NCBI RefSeq assembly: GCF_003001695.1
Contig: NZ_PVYX01000001.1
Span: 248,001-312,000, forward strand
DNA from: Flagellimonas meridianipacifica
GTDB lineage: Bacteria; Bacteroidota; Bacteroidia; Flavobacteriales; Flavobacteriaceae
Length of the DNA: 64,000 nt
Direction: 5' to 3'
In this document: positions 15,964 through 26,322 of the stretch, one piece after another
Layout of the letters: each line of letters starts with the position of its first letter
How positions within the stretch are numbered: position 1 is the stretch's first letter
Program-made: the position numbers and the translations under genes
The notes under the pieces: model-generated
Told to the model about the DNA's origin: nothing
Databases searched by the model: none
What the model saw: only the letters and a program-made list of their open reading frames with translations

Positions 15964-18506
15964 CCCTCATGGACGCATTTCCCATTTATGGCTATGAGTA
16001 CCCCATACTGGTCTCAAAGGAGCGTGGTTGTTTGGGGATACCCTTACGATTGGAGCTACCCGAAGTGTATACCCTTGATGAAGGGGACTATCTGACATTG
16101 AACCGTTTGGTATCGGGCATCATCGAAATCATGGGGGAAAATTGCCTACTCCACAAACAGGATATGTTCTTCGGTGAAAAATACACCATGGACCGGGAAC
16201 GTTTGGAACGGGATTTCTTTGAGGCCGAGGACGAATGGTATTTTCAGGACAGGCCCTATTTGGAACACCATTGTTTTTTGACCCTTCATAAGGTACCAAA
16301 AAACTACATCGATAGGACCCCACAGGGCGCCAATCAGTATTTGCGAAAGGACAGAAAGTACTTTTTCAATAACCATGTGCCCAGCGAATATCTGAATGCT
16401 GATGTCGCGTCCGACTTCGAGTCCAGGGTTCGTGCGGTGAACGACCTGATCAACGAATCGGAGCTGATGCAATCCCGAATATTGGATTATGAGTCTCTCT
16501 TCGGCGAAGGCGGGTATTATGACACGTATTTGGAGGCTGGTTTTGGTCAGGGAACGGGAAGGGACCTCGACTTTAGTGACCATAAGATATATATCGGAAA
16601 CAAACGCGCCCAGTTTTTCACTTTGGAAAATTTGGACCAGTTCTTTAAGGAGGACATGGCCCAGCATGAATATTTTGGAAAGTATTGTATCGGGGAGAAC
16701 CTATTTCCCATAGGCAACCTGTTCTCCCTGGGGTTCAAGATTCCACAGGAGCATATCATCAACCAGTACATCTACATCCCTGAAAAAGAGAAGGCCATGT
16801 CTCGGTTACGGGCCAAGGCAAGACGCTTGGACAAATATGCCCGCAATACCAAGGGCGATAAAAACAGTGCATACAGGGACCAGATATATGAGTTCCAGCA
16901 CCAAATATTGAACGACCACAAAGAACTGGTCTACTACCATTTGAACGTAATGGGCCTATCGGCCTCTGAAAAGGGTTTTGGGGCCATGTGCAATACTATC
17001 CGGTCCCGTTTCAAAAAACTGGGCATCAACGTGAAGGAAAATACAGTAGACCGGAAAAACCTGTTCCTGGGGGGTATCATGGGCAATGGTATAGGGACCA
17101 GTATGGAAATGTTCAGTCCCTTATCTTCTGAAATGACGGCCAGTCTCTGGTATTTTGAGGGTGGCTACAGAAATCCATTGCATGGCACACACGGTCTTCG
17201 TATGGTGGACAGGACTTCGGGAAAACCCTTGTTGGTAAGCATTTATAAGGAACCCGAACGCATGGACTGGATATTCAATCGGGGGATGTTGGTCGCCTCC
17301 GGTTCTGGAGGGGGAAAGACCTTTTTTGCGAACAGCTATCTGTTTTCAGAATACCGGGAAGGTGCCGATATCGTGATCTTGGAAAATGGCAATTCCTATG
17401 ACAAGCTATTGGCGGTTCTTGACGGGGTGGTTGTGGAAAATGACGACGAGCACCCATTTACCTTCAATCCCTTTGCCTTGGATCGATACGATACGGTGGT
17501 CAAAAATGGGAAAAGGACCCTTTCGGAGCATAAGCTGACCCAGTTGGTCGCCTTGGTACACCTTTTGACCACCCATCATGGGGAAGGAACGGAAAATACA
17601 ATTAATGCAAGCGTTTCCCAGACACTCATAGAATTGATGGTCCAAGGCTATTATGGCAATAATTTGGGCCAGGAAAACGCAAAATTCTCCTTTAACGGCT
17701 TTTACGACCAGGTAAGGGAACACTTGCCCAAAATCGTAAAAGAAAAGGGCATACGAAGTAAGGTGTTTGACCTCAATGTGTTTTTGTTGCTTTTGGGGAA
17801 ATACGCTCATGACGGACCCCGCGCTTATCTCTTGAACAGTGATGACGATAGGATTGCGCGCCTCAGCCAAGAGCGGCTCATCTATCTCAAATTGAGCAAT
17901 TTGATAGACAACGAACAATTGTTCCCCATCATCGCTTTTTTGATGATCGATGTCTTCAACAAAAAATTGAAGGACCCGCGAAAATTGGCAGTGAACAAGA
18001 TACTGAACGTGGACGAGGCATGGAACCTCTTCGACAACCCTATAATGGCCAATTATCTGGATGCCCAATCCAGAATGGCGAGGAAGTTCGGCGGACAGCC
18101 CATCTTTATTTCGCAAAAGGTGGACGATTTTGTGAAATCCAAATACATCGGGAACACCATTGTGGTAAACAGCCATATCAAGGTTCTTTTGGATCTGAGC
18201 GAGTTCAGCAATTCCTTTGAAAGTATTCGTGGCATGCTGGGCCTTAACAAAAAACAACAGCAAGCCGTCTTGTCCCTGAACCGTGATCTGCCAAAGGGAA
18301 GAAAGTTGCGGGAGATGGCCATTTGTTGGAAGGACCGGGTCAAGGTCTTTGGACTGGAGACCTCGCTGCCCACCAAATGCATTTTTGAGACCAATCCCTA
18401 TGAAAAGGCCAGCATAGCTGAACTGCATGAACAGCAGGGAAAGGATTGGCAGCGGACCGCAAAGGCCTATGAACGTATAAACACCCATGCCCATGGAAAA
18501 ATATAA
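15948..18506 (+). CDS. traG: TraG conjugation ATPase (VirB4-like)
   Basis: The 852-residue protein is the motor of the type IV secretion channel. Walker A is GSGGGKT at 452-458 and Walker B is ILNVDEAW with D689/E690. The N-terminal 400 residues are the VirB4 assembly domain. Length is normal for TraG of CTnDOT-type elements. It overlaps traF upstream and the next gene downstream by 20 bases. A 362-codon open frame on the opposite strand (17406-18494) is a codon-bias shadow. Confidence 0.95.
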   Translation: MAKKMTLMDAFPIYGYEYPILVSKERGCLGIPLRLELPEVYTLDEGDYLTLNRLVSGIIEIMGENCLLHKQDMFFGEKYTMDRERLERDFFEAEDEWYFQDRPYLEHHCFLTLHKVPKNYIDRTPQGANQYLRKDRKYFFNNHVPSEYLNADVASDFESRVRAVNDLINESELMQSRILDYESLFGEGGYYDTYLEAGFGQGTGRDLDFSDHKIYIGNKRAQFFTLENLDQFFKEDMAQHEYFGKYCIGENLFPIGNLFSLGFKIPQEHIINQYIYIPEKEKAMSRLRAKARRLDKYARNTKGDKNSAYRDQIYEFQHQILNDHKELVYYHLNVMGLSASEKGFGAMCNTIRSRFKKLGINVKENTVDRKNLFLGGIMGNGIGTSMEMFSPLSSEMTASLWYFEGGYRNPLHGTHGLRMVDRTSGKPLLVSIYKEPERMDWIFNRGMLVASGSGGGKTFFANSYLFSEYREGADIVILENGNSYDKLLAVLDGVVVENDDEHPFTFNPFALDRYDTVVKNGKRTLSEHKLTQLVALVHLLTTHHGEGTENTINASVSQTLIELMVQGYYGNNLGQENAKFSFNGFYDQVREHLPKIVKEKGIRSKVFDLNVFLLLLGKYAHDGPRAYLLNSDDDRIARLSQERLIYLKLSNLIDNEQLFPIIAFLMIDVFNKKLKDPRKLAVNKILNVDEAWNLFDNPIMANYLDAQSRMARKFGGQPIFISQKVDDFVKSKYIGNTIVVNSHIKVLLDLSEFSNSFESIRGMLGLNKKQQQAVLSLNRDLPKGRKLREMAICWKDRVKVFGLETSLPTKCIFETNPYEKASIAELHEQQGKDWQRTAKAYERINTHAHGKI

Positions 18507-19110
18507 AATACTATTCTACTGCACCTGTATTGTTCCGGTCCTGGCATTCGGTCAGATACCGGTGACGGATGCCGCTGCAAATTCCCAATTGGCCATTCTG
18601 AACAAGAACATTTTGGCCATGAACTCACAGCTATCGACCTTGAATTCCAACATGGCCACCTTGCTCAAGCTCATGGAACGCAATACCGTGGCCAACAGCA
18701 ATTCCTCGCAATTCCTCTCCCAAGAGGTCACCGCGAAAAGGACGCCGGCCAGTTACGTATTGGACTCCCCTGAGATTTCTGAACTGTCAGCCCTTAAGGA
18801 CAAGGTGTTGGAGGCCTACAAGGGCACACGAAAAAGTTTGGACACCTTTACCTATTTGCAGGCAACGGAAAAAAAGGAAGCGATGGACTTTTTGGTCACG
18901 GTCGTGTCCCAAGTATCCACTTTGACGGCCCAAGGAGCAAAGGTATCCTCTACCCCTGAGCTTATTGATTCTGCAAACCGTTTGTCCGCCCTGTCCACCA
19001 TTAATGAAAAGATATCCAAAGTATTGGAGGAGGTCATTTCGTTGAACAATGCACTTATCCAGAAAAATGAGCACCGCAAGGCGATGTATTCCATGATAAA
19101 AATTAATTGA
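18487..19110 (+). CDS. traI: TraI-like secreted protein (DUF4141, VirB5-like)
   Basis: A 207-residue protein with a signal peptide (about 1-22, ending AFG) and a fully helical body, including an Asn/Ser/Leu-rich repeat (NSQLAILNKNILAMNSQL). DUF4141/TraI proteins sit between the VirB4 and VirB6 homologues in Bacteroidota elements and are thought to be periplasmic, like the pilus-tip protein VirB5. The next gene begins directly after its stop. Confidence 0.75.
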   Translation: MPMEKYKILFYCTCIVPVLAFGQIPVTDAAANSQLAILNKNILAMNSQLSTLNSNMATLLKLMERNTVANSNSSQFLSQEVTAKRTPASYVLDSPEISELSALKDKVLEAYKGTRKSLDTFTYLQATEKKEAMDFLVTVVSQVSTLTAQGAKVSSTPELIDSANRLSALSTINEKISKVLEEVISLNNALIQKNEHRKAMYSMIKIN

Positions 19111-20025
19111 ATGTACTTGGTAAGAACGGAAACAGGATTTAGGGGCGTGGTCAACAACATTTTCGACCAATATGTGGATGATGCCTTCAATTCCCTTGGC
19201 CCCACTTTGGGCATTGGTTTCCAGGTGGCCAAGATCGGTCTGATCATTTTTGCATTGACTCATTATACATCAGATGACAGGGCCGATGTGCTCAAGGCCC
19301 TAAAATGGTTTCCGCTGATGTTCATTCTTTGGAACTACCGTGAGTTTGCCTATGCCATATTCGAGTTTTATGACAATTTGGGAAAGGCCTTTATAGGGAC
19401 CCAACGGAATTGGGATTCCATTGGTGAGCGGGTGGCTCTGGCACAAATTGATGTGGCCGCACAGAACGGTCTCAGTTGGAACCTATTGGACATGGACATC
19501 GACGCGCTACAGTCCATAATGCTGGTCGGAATGGCCAGTTCGGTAACGAACTTTGCCCACATCATCTCGACCTTGATATTCGTCGGCATAAAGGCCCTTT
19601 CCATTATTTACCTGTTCATCATCATCATTTTCGGCCCAATCAATATCGGCCTTTCTTTTGTACCGGCCTTTTCCAATATGTGGAGGGCATGGTTGCAAAA
19701 GTTTATGAGTGTATGTCTTTGGATTCCCATGCTCTATGTAGTGGACCTCTTTATGGTGAATCTGGTGGATAAGCTGGTGGAGCATTTGATCACTACGGCA
19801 GCCAAGGATATCGCATTGATCATGACCTCATCGCTCCTCATCCTGATGACCTCGTTTTTTTACATCAAGGCCCCTACCCTGGCCAATTTCGTGGTACAGG
19901 GCATGAACATATCGGGTTCGGGCATCGTTTCCAAACCGAAACATTATGGAAAAAAGGCAGTCCAAACGGCCATGGATATCAAGACCGGTGGGGCGAGCAA
20001 GGGGGTGCGCACTTTAATACAATGA
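19111..20025 (+). CDS. traJ: TraJ polytopic membrane protein (VirB6-like)
   Basis: The 304-residue protein has several strong membrane segments (about 30-50, 65-80, 150-205, 210-225, 240-255), a VirB6-like topology. The conserved IIIIFGPINIGLSF block is characteristic of TraJ of CTnDOT-type elements. It forms part of the inner-membrane channel. Confidence 0.9.
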   Translation: MYLVRTETGFRGVVNNIFDQYVDDAFNSLGPTLGIGFQVAKIGLIIFALTHYTSDDRADVLKALKWFPLMFILWNYREFAYAIFEFYDNLGKAFIGTQRNWDSIGERVALAQIDVAAQNGLSWNLLDMDIDALQSIMLVGMASSVTNFAHIISTLIFVGIKALSIIYLFIIIIFGPINIGLSFVPAFSNMWRAWLQKFMSVCLWIPMLYVVDLFMVNLVDKLVEHLITTAAKDIALIMTSSLLILMTSFFYIKAPTLANFVVQGMNISGSGIVSKPKHYGKKAVQTAMDIKTGGASKGVRTLIQ

Positions 20026-20029
20026 CGTT

Positions 20030-20656
20030 ATGAAAGGAAAGTATGTCATTTTCAACGATATAGAAAGAAGCAGGAAGCATCAGCGCAATGTCGTATATCT
20101 ATGCCTTCTTTTGGTGGTCTTGACCTTCGGTACCTCCCTGCACTTCATTGGAAAGGCCAACGAGCGGGCCAGAAACAATGCCTATATGCTACATGGGGGG
20201 CAACGGTTGTCTCTAGACCCATTGCGCGACAAGCAACAAAATCTCGAGATTTTATGCGAGGGGCACATCCGCAATTTCCACGAACTGTTCTTTTCCCTGG
20301 AGCCTGACTTACAAATGATAAAACGAAACATTGAGGAAAAAGCACTTTTTATGACAGATAATTCTGGTAAACGACTATACGGTCGTTTGGTCGAAAAAAG
20401 ATATTTCCACGATGTGGTAATGCGTGATTATCGCTACATTGTTGAGCTCGACTCCATTGATTTGGACTATGCGAGCTACCCCTTTTATTTTACCTACTAT
20501 GGTAAACAGGCCATTGAAAAGGGCAGGTTTACCACCTACAGAAATCTAATGACAAGTGGCTACCTGAAAGAGGTAGGCACGACCCCCAATAATTTGAACG
20601 GTATCAAGATTTTGGATTTTAAGGTACTGGACAATTCAGATATACGGGACCAATGA
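20030..20656 (+). CDS. traK: TraK (VirB8-like) membrane protein
   Basis: A 208-residue protein with one N-terminal membrane segment (about 22-40) and a periplasmic domain of alternating strand/helix character, as in VirB8/TraK. It links inner-membrane and core-complex parts of the channel. Its stop overlaps the next ATG by 4 bases. Confidence 0.85.
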   Translation: MKGKYVIFNDIERSRKHQRNVVYLCLLLVVLTFGTSLHFIGKANERARNNAYMLHGGQRLSLDPLRDKQQNLEILCEGHIRNFHELFFSLEPDLQMIKRNIEEKALFMTDNSGKRLYGRLVEKRYFHDVVMRDYRYIVELDSIDLDYASYPFYFTYYGKQAIEKGRFTTYRNLMTSGYLKEVGTTPNNLNGIKILDFKVLDNSDIRDQ

Positions 20657-21687
20657 AAATACGGAACACAAATAGCATACAGGCATTCAAAAGATGGGTG
20701 GTACGGTATCGGAATTTTGCCATTGCCTTGCCCATAGCGTTGATCCTTACCAGTTTCTTTATAGTTGAGAACGTGAAAAAGTTCAATGGCCCCAATGACC
20801 GGGAACAGATACAGGAAAATGGGCTGAACCTTGAGCTTCCCGGAGAACAACCTGATTTGGATGTCAAGGAGAATACCCGGCTACGCACCAACGGACAGGA
20901 CGGTCAAACTAAACGGAATAGTCTTCCCCCTAGTCCATCACTGGAAAGTGAAAAAGCATCGGAAAAGGATTCCCTTCAGGAAATCGTAAAGCAATTGGAG
21001 GCACTTTCCTTTGATACATCCAAGGAAGTCGACGGCAACCGAAATCCCCCATCGCTATACCGGACGACTACTATGACAAAAGAAAAGGAGACCCTGAGTG
21101 AGGAGGAACAAAAACAACGACTAGTGGAGCAGCGTTTGGCCTATCGGGAAATGCTGCAGGAGGGTAAGGAAAAGATTGTGGGCAGCACAGGGTATGCCCC
21201 TTCAAAAAATGACCGTAGAACTGATAAAATTAATACATCTAGTGTTTTTAGAGCGGCCGTGTACCGCGACCAGTTCATTCTCCCTGGTGACAATGTGGAG
21301 CTCATCCTATTGGAGGACATGGTGCTGGGCGGAAAGTTCTTCAAGAAAAACACATTTATATATGCACTGGCCTCGATTCAGGGGAACCGAGTGCTATTGG
21401 ACATCGATAATATCAACCACGTCCCAGTTCAGGTGACGGTAAAGGATTACCGTGATGGACGGGAAGGGATTTACAATAAAAGGGCGGGTGAACTATGGAG
21501 GGAATTCAGTGCGGGAATCGGCGACGATGCCCTTCAAGAAGTCTCCAATTCGGTCGTGAATGACTCTGGGGGATTGGTCCGTGATATGGTCAGTGAAGTT
21601 GGGACCTTCTTACGAAACAAAAGGCTCAAACAACGGGACCGGATACTGTTAATCAACGACCATGAGGTTTTGCTTTTGATGGAATGA
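20653..21687 (+). CDS. traM: TraM (VirB10-like) core-complex protein
   Basis: The 344-residue protein has one N-terminal membrane segment (about 24-40), a long disordered Glu/Lys/Ser-rich linker (about 45-190), then a C-terminal beta-rich domain beginning around FRAAVYRDQFILPGDNVELIL. This is the TraM/VirB10 plan: an inner-membrane anchor spanning the periplasm to the outer-membrane core. Overlaps neighbours on both sides by 4 bases. Confidence 0.88.
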   Translation: MKIRNTNSIQAFKRWVVRYRNFAIALPIALILTSFFIVENVKKFNGPNDREQIQENGLNLELPGEQPDLDVKENTRLRTNGQDGQTKRNSLPPSPSLESEKASEKDSLQEIVKQLEALSFDTSKEVDGNRNPPSLYRTTTMTKEKETLSEEEQKQRLVEQRLAYREMLQEGKEKIVGSTGYAPSKNDRRTDKINTSSVFRAAVYRDQFILPGDNVELILLEDMVLGGKFFKKNTFIYALASIQGNRVLLDIDNINHVPVQVTVKDYRDGREGIYNKRAGELWREFSAGIGDDALQEVSNSVVNDSGGLVRDMVSEVGTFLRNKRLKQRDRILLINDHEVLLLME

Positions 21688-22676
21688 AAAAACTGTATAT
21701 ACATACGATCCTCTTTTTTGGTGCGGTCTTCTTCGCATACGGACAGGTGGATACTATCCAGGTCGCGAGGGACTATAAGACCATGCTGGTTTTTCCAAGT
21801 CCCTATGATTTTGCCGTGAATGGCAAAGAACTCAATTTTCTGGAGTCCTTTCCACAGGGAAGTAATTCACCCACGGCACAAAACATGGTCCTATTGATAT
21901 ACAACGATGTGGCCCCGGACAAGATGGACTACACGAATTATACCGTATACACCAAGGACGGGCTTGCCTACGATTTTATCCTGCAACTGGTGGACATTCC
22001 AGAGAAAATGAGATGGGCCATAACCATTCCCATGGCCGATAACAAAAATCAGATGGTTCGTAGCGCAATGGTAAAGCAATTCCAAAACAATGGCCTAAAT
22101 GACCCAATGCGAGCACTGGAAAGCATGGAAGCTCCAAGGCATAATTTCAGTGCTGGTAGCGAGGGGGGCTTAAGAAATGAAGGGGAGAAAAAGGATGCGG
22201 AGGTTTCACAGCCCATTACCTTGGAATTGTACAAAAAAGATAAAAAGGAGTACATCCGTAGGCGTTGTTTTTACAACCAGTTCAACAAACCCAAGGTGGC
22301 AAGGTTGTTCGACAGGTCAGGCAGGGTATTCCTCTGGCTGGACGGGGTGTACTATGACAACAATGAGATCTATCTGCAGTTCCGTATCGAGAACAAAGAG
22401 TCCATTGATTACGACCTGAACTTTTTAAAGTTCAGTATTGCCACCAATTACCGGAACAGTTCCAGCAACCAAAAATTGGACCATCGGCCCCTATTTGAGT
22501 ATAAGGTCCCAAAGCGCATTAAGGGCAATTCGGCAAATCACTTCATTGTCGTATTTGAAAAATTTACCCTGGACCGCAAAAAGGTATTGGTGGTCGATAT
22601 GGATGAGGACAAGGGGAACCGGAACCTTTCCCTGCCCATTGACCACTACTTGATCAATAAACCCCTAAGCTTTTAG
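21684..22676 (+). CDS. traN: TraN (VirB9-like) core-complex protein
   Basis: The 330-residue protein starts with a signal peptide (about 1-20, ending AYGQ) and is beta-rich with typical DUF4138/TraN strings such as FPSPYDFAVNGK and LDGVYYDNNEIYLQFRIEN. VirB9-like proteins complete the periplasmic core complex with TraM. Gene order and length are usual. Confidence 0.88.
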   Translation: MKKLYIHTILFFGAVFFAYGQVDTIQVARDYKTMLVFPSPYDFAVNGKELNFLESFPQGSNSPTAQNMVLLIYNDVAPDKMDYTNYTVYTKDGLAYDFILQLVDIPEKMRWAITIPMADNKNQMVRSAMVKQFQNNGLNDPMRALESMEAPRHNFSAGSEGGLRNEGEKKDAEVSQPITLELYKKDKKEYIRRRCFYNQFNKPKVARLFDRSGRVFLWLDGVYYDNNEIYLQFRIENKESIDYDLNFLKFSIATNYRNSSSNQKLDHRPLFEYKVPKRIKGNSANHFIVVFEKFTLDRKKVLVVDMDEDKGNRNLSLPIDHYLINKPLSF

Positions 22677-22679
22677 CCT

Positions 22680-23228
22680 ATGACAAAACGATTACGCTAC
22701 CTTGTTTTTTTGATTTTGATGTTGTCCAGTGTGTCACTAATGGCCCAAATGCGTGGAAACCTGGCGTCTTCGGTCGGGGTCAGTGGAGGTTACGTGGAGG
22801 ACGGCTTTGGAGTGATGGGAACCTTTAACTTCCATCCCAATCGGTTCAAATATTTTCAGATAAGCGTTCTGGCGGCTTTTGCTGAGGATGGCCCTACGGA
22901 CATCCCCTATAACATATTTACCATACAGCCCGGGCTCTACTACAGGGTCTATATATCACCCCGTAGAGGTTTCAGCCTTTTTGTGGGCGGGGGAGGCCTG
23001 TTCGGTTATGAGGTGATCAATAATGGAAGCAACGAGCTTCCCAATGGAGCATTGATTGATGCCGAGAGCCAGTTTATTTATGGCGGCTATCTGGGTGCAG
23101 AGGCTGAGTTTGCATTGAGCAATGATTTTTCGCTTTTGATCAAGGCCAACGAATATTATCATATCAATTCCGATGTAGGAAACTTTTATCCCTATGCGGG
23201 ATTGGGATTGCGCTATTTTTTGTTTTGA
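22680..23228 (+). CDS. traO: TraO outer-membrane beta-barrel protein
   Basis: A 182-residue protein with signal peptide (about 1-22, ending LMAQ) and alternating amphipathic strands ending in an aromatic residue (GLGLRYFLF), the outer-membrane insertion signature. TraO of CTnDOT-like elements is predicted to form part of the outer-membrane pore. Confidence 0.85.
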   Translation: MTKRLRYLVFLILMLSSVSLMAQMRGNLASSVGVSGGYVEDGFGVMGTFNFHPNRFKYFQISVLAAFAEDGPTDIPYNIFTIQPGLYYRVYISPRRGFSLFVGGGGLFGYEVINNGSNELPNGALIDAESQFIYGGYLGAEAEFALSNDFSLLIKANEYYHINSDVGNFYPYAGLGLRYFLF

Positions 23229-23246
23229 GAATTTATATGGAACACT

Positions 23247-26200
23247 ATGAGAACACACACCCCACGCTATATAGTATCCGCTACAGTACTGTGTCTAATT
23301 CTATTTTTCGCATGTAGCAAGGATTTTGAAAATATCATCGAGGACTCCTTCGATTTTTCCTTTTCGGGAACCAACGAAGAGGACATCTTCATTTTTGAGG
23401 CTTCCAAGACCGACTTTTCCCTTGAACCTGAGCGCACGGTCTCCGATGTGACATATTACATGCGTTATACCATGATAGATGGAAAGGGCTATTATTTGGG
23501 AAGCGAAAACGATACGATACGGGAAAACGACACGATTCCCCTAACTGATTTTGATATAAGCCTAAACTATATGGCCGTTGATACTGGTGCCCATAAGGTT
23601 AAGTTATATGCTTGGGATTCCAATCAACTGACCAAGGAACTGGACCTTGTCTACAATACCAGCTTTGCCAGTTTTGGCTTTGTATTGACCAAAGGTTCTG
23701 AGGCCCTTATCATCAATAGTAAAAATCCAATCAATGCCACGCTGATACGGGACAAGGAGACGGTCGGACCACAGAGCGACGGTACTGGGGATTTCAAAAT
23801 CACCTATCAGTTGGAAAACGGCACAGGGCTTTTATATGTTGGGGATACCGCCCATGAGCCGGGCAAGGAGTTCCGTTTGCCGAAAGGGGTGACCGAGTTT
23901 GGCTATCAGCCCGAGACCTTGGGGGAGCATCGTCTGACCATGACGGCGGTAGCCCCCGATGGGGCCACGATAACCCGGGAACTGTTGTTACAGGTCGGCA
24001 ATCTGAACTTTAGTTTTCGGGCAACTGCAGGCTCTTCCCAAGTGGAATTGAACACCAACCTGGCGGTGAACATCGACTTGCAGACACAGGATGAGGAAAG
24101 CGATGTCACCTATGAAATAAGCCATGCCTTTTCCCCAGAGAGCGAGGGAGGAGGAACTGTCAGGGATCAGAACGGTGGGGTCATGGACCCTGGAACCAAC
24201 AGACCAATATTGCCCGGCAACTATAACTATACCTTCCAAAGTGTGGAGCTTGGCCAGCGTAAAATCTATTTTGATGTTAGGGACAGTAACGGTCAGACCA
24301 AAAGGGACAGCGTCGAGATAGCCGTGGCCAACATTCCATTTACCTTTTCGGGAAGTTCGGAGAGCAACTCCGTCTTTATAGGGGAGCGGACTCAATTCAA
24401 CTTCAACATCAAGTCCAATGGGAATACCAATAATATCCAGTACAGTGTATCCTATGAGATCTTGGATGGAAACGGTACGCTCAGAAATGAAAGTGGTACG
24501 GAGCTCAGGAATTCCACGGATTATCCCGTGAACTTCGGCAATTTCTCATTGTTCTACATTCCGGAAACCACGGACACGCACAGGATTTCCTTTGTTGTCA
24601 CGGACAATTTTGGACAGTCTTCCGAACCTGTCATCATTGATCTCGAGATCAAGCAGAACGAATTTGAAGTGACCTTCACGCCATCCAAGACCTCGGAATT
24701 CAGCAATATCCCAGTTTCGGGCATTATCAATATCGATGAGGAACCCGAGGGCACCAATGACACTTATGAGGCATTTTTCACTTCCGGTAAGAGCGGGCAG
24801 GTGAGCATTGGCGGAAACACCTATGGACCAGGCGAAAAGTTTAATCTGGGTGCGGATGCCAATAACATCTTTTATACGGGCTTTGAGCCCGGGGAGCACA
24901 ATCTGGTCTTCAGCGTGGAATCCGGCTCAGGGGTGACCCACGCCACGAATCCCATTGCCATCACCTACCAACAGGTCGATTTTTCATTTACGGGAGGTAT
25001 CCAAAAATCGGATATTTCCATTGGGGAGGTCACCTCGGTCAATTTCAACATTTCGGAGACGGTGGGATCTTCCGACTATACCATGCGGTTTACAATGACC
25101 GGGAACGCACTGATAAAGGATACGAATGGGAATACCGTAAGCCCTGGCAACAGTTATGACATTCCCAAGGGGAATTTCAACTGGAGCCTGGAGGGGGTGA
25201 GCGAGGGAACGGTATTGATAACCTTCTTCGCCCAAAACGAAACGGGATTGGAGAAACCTGTTGAAATTACGGTCAATGTCAGTCCCAAGGATTACAATTT
25301 CACGGCCAATGCAACGGGGCCCGGTGGTTTCATTGGGGAATCCACCACAATTAATTTCAACATCACCGAGTTGGGACTAGGGGGCGACACGTATACCCTG
25401 TACTATTCCACGGGCAATGCCAATAGCAGTTTTGAATTTGATGGAAGCGTTTATGGTCCAGGTGAAACGTTCACTGTCCCGGTAGGATCGTTTACAGGGA
25501 ACTATACAGGCCTCTCTGAGGGCGACCATGATATTGTATTCAATGTCAGATCTTCATCCAATGTACCAAAGATGGCCAATGTGAGCCTATCCTATGAACG
25601 ATATGTGGAACAATTTGATCTTACCATAAGCCAGGCACCTGGAGACCGCCTGGAGGGAGATGCGTTCAACATTACGGTGATCACCAATGCCGAGGGGACG
25701 CATGACCCAACGGTGACCTATGAGATGGTCTTCTCATTTCGTGGGAATCGAGCAGGATACATCATTTATTCGGGAACTCGATATGATGAAGGGGAAACCG
25801 TTCCCTTAAATTATGGAAGTACCAACATGACCTTTTATCCAGATACCCCGGACAAGTTTTCCATCGATTTTGCAGTGGACAATTCAACAGGCGAGACCCG
25901 AAACGGAAGTACTTTTGTGGATACCCTACGAAGGCCAGTCGCACTTGTTAAAGGCGAAAAGCACAATGTGAGCTGTGGTGGATTGAACGGCTGTGATTAT
26001 CAGGTACGGATATATACCTGCTTTGACATCGGGTGTTCCGAAGCGTATGGTGGAGCCACATTGGACCAAGTGGAAATCAGGATTTACAATAGAAGGGACA
26101 ACCGCTGGGATACACGGGTCTTCAACTACAATGAAGCCATCGGCAATGGGGTTGACCGATACTTTTTGTTAGAAGAAGAAGCTCGGGAAAGCCGCTTGAG

Positions 26201-26288
26201 ATACCTTGATCAAGATTTTGAGGTCCGGGTCAGGGATACCAATAATCAATGGAGCGAAAGGGTTACTGGAAGAGTAGTCAGAGTTTAA
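23247..26288 (+). CDS. traQ: Giant TraQ-like lipoprotein with about eight Ig-like repeats
   Basis: The 1013-residue product has a lipoprotein signal (LILFFAC, Cys about 23) followed by SKDFE, similar to surface-export signals of flavobacterial lipoproteins. About eight repeats of roughly 100-110 residues follow, each starting with an FxFxG-type strand and containing a GE..NFNI motif; each resembles the single DUF3872 domain that makes up ordinary TraQ. The end (about 900-1013) differs and carries four cysteines (CGGLNGC, CFDIGC). Ordinary TraQ is only about 150 residues. A surface stalk or adhesin that holds mating cells together is a reasonable inference. Last gene of the transfer operon. 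Confidence 0.75.
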   Translation: MRTHTPRYIVSATVLCLILFFACSKDFENIIEDSFDFSFSGTNEEDIFIFEASKTDFSLEPERTVSDVTYYMRYTMIDGKGYYLGSENDTIRENDTIPLTDFDISLNYMAVDTGAHKVKLYAWDSNQLTKELDLVYNTSFASFGFVLTKGSEALIINSKNPINATLIRDKETVGPQSDGTGDFKITYQLENGTGLLYVGDTAHEPGKEFRLPKGVTEFGYQPETLGEHRLTMTAVAPDGATITRELLLQVGNLNFSFRATAGSSQVELNTNLAVNIDLQTQDEESDVTYEISHAFSPESEGGGTVRDQNGGVMDPGTNRPILPGNYNYTFQSVELGQRKIYFDVRDSNGQTKRDSVEIAVANIPFTFSGSSESNSVFIGERTQFNFNIKSNGNTNNIQYSVSYEILDGNGTLRNESGTELRNSTDYPVNFGNFSLFYIPETTDTHRISFVVTDNFGQSSEPVIIDLEIKQNEFEVTFTPSKTSEFSNIPVSGIINIDEEPEGTNDTYEAFFTSGKSGQVSIGGNTYGPGEKFNLGADANNIFYTGFEPGEHNLVFSVESGSGVTHATNPIAITYQQVDFSFTGGIQKSDISIGEVTSVNFNISETVGSSDYTMRFTMTGNALIKDTNGNTVSPGNSYDIPKGNFNWSLEGVSEGTVLITFFAQNETGLEKPVEITVNVSPKDYNFTANATGPGGFIGESTTINFNITELGLGGDTYTLYYSTGNANSSFEFDGSVYGPGETFTVPVGSFTGNYTGLSEGDHDIVFNVRSSSNVPKMANVSLSYERYVEQFDLTISQAPGDRLEGDAFNITVITNAEGTHDPTVTYEMVFSFRGNRAGYIIYSGTRYDEGETVPLNYGSTNMTFYPDTPDKFSIDFAVDNSTGETRNGSTFVDTLRRPVALVKGEKHNVSCGGLNGCDYQVRIYTCFDIGCSEAYGGATLDQVEIRIYNRRDNRWDTRVFNYNEAIGNGVDRYFLLEEEARESRLRYLDQDFEVRVRDTNNQWSERVTGRVVRV

Positions 26289-26322
26289 AAAGAGGGGGCG
26301 CCCCAGGTTAACCTAACTTAAA

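Noticed and set aside
17406-18494. 362-codon open frame opposite traG
   Set aside because: It mirrors the VirB4-like ATPase gene, whose Walker motifs and length are certain; the antisense protein shows no family motif.
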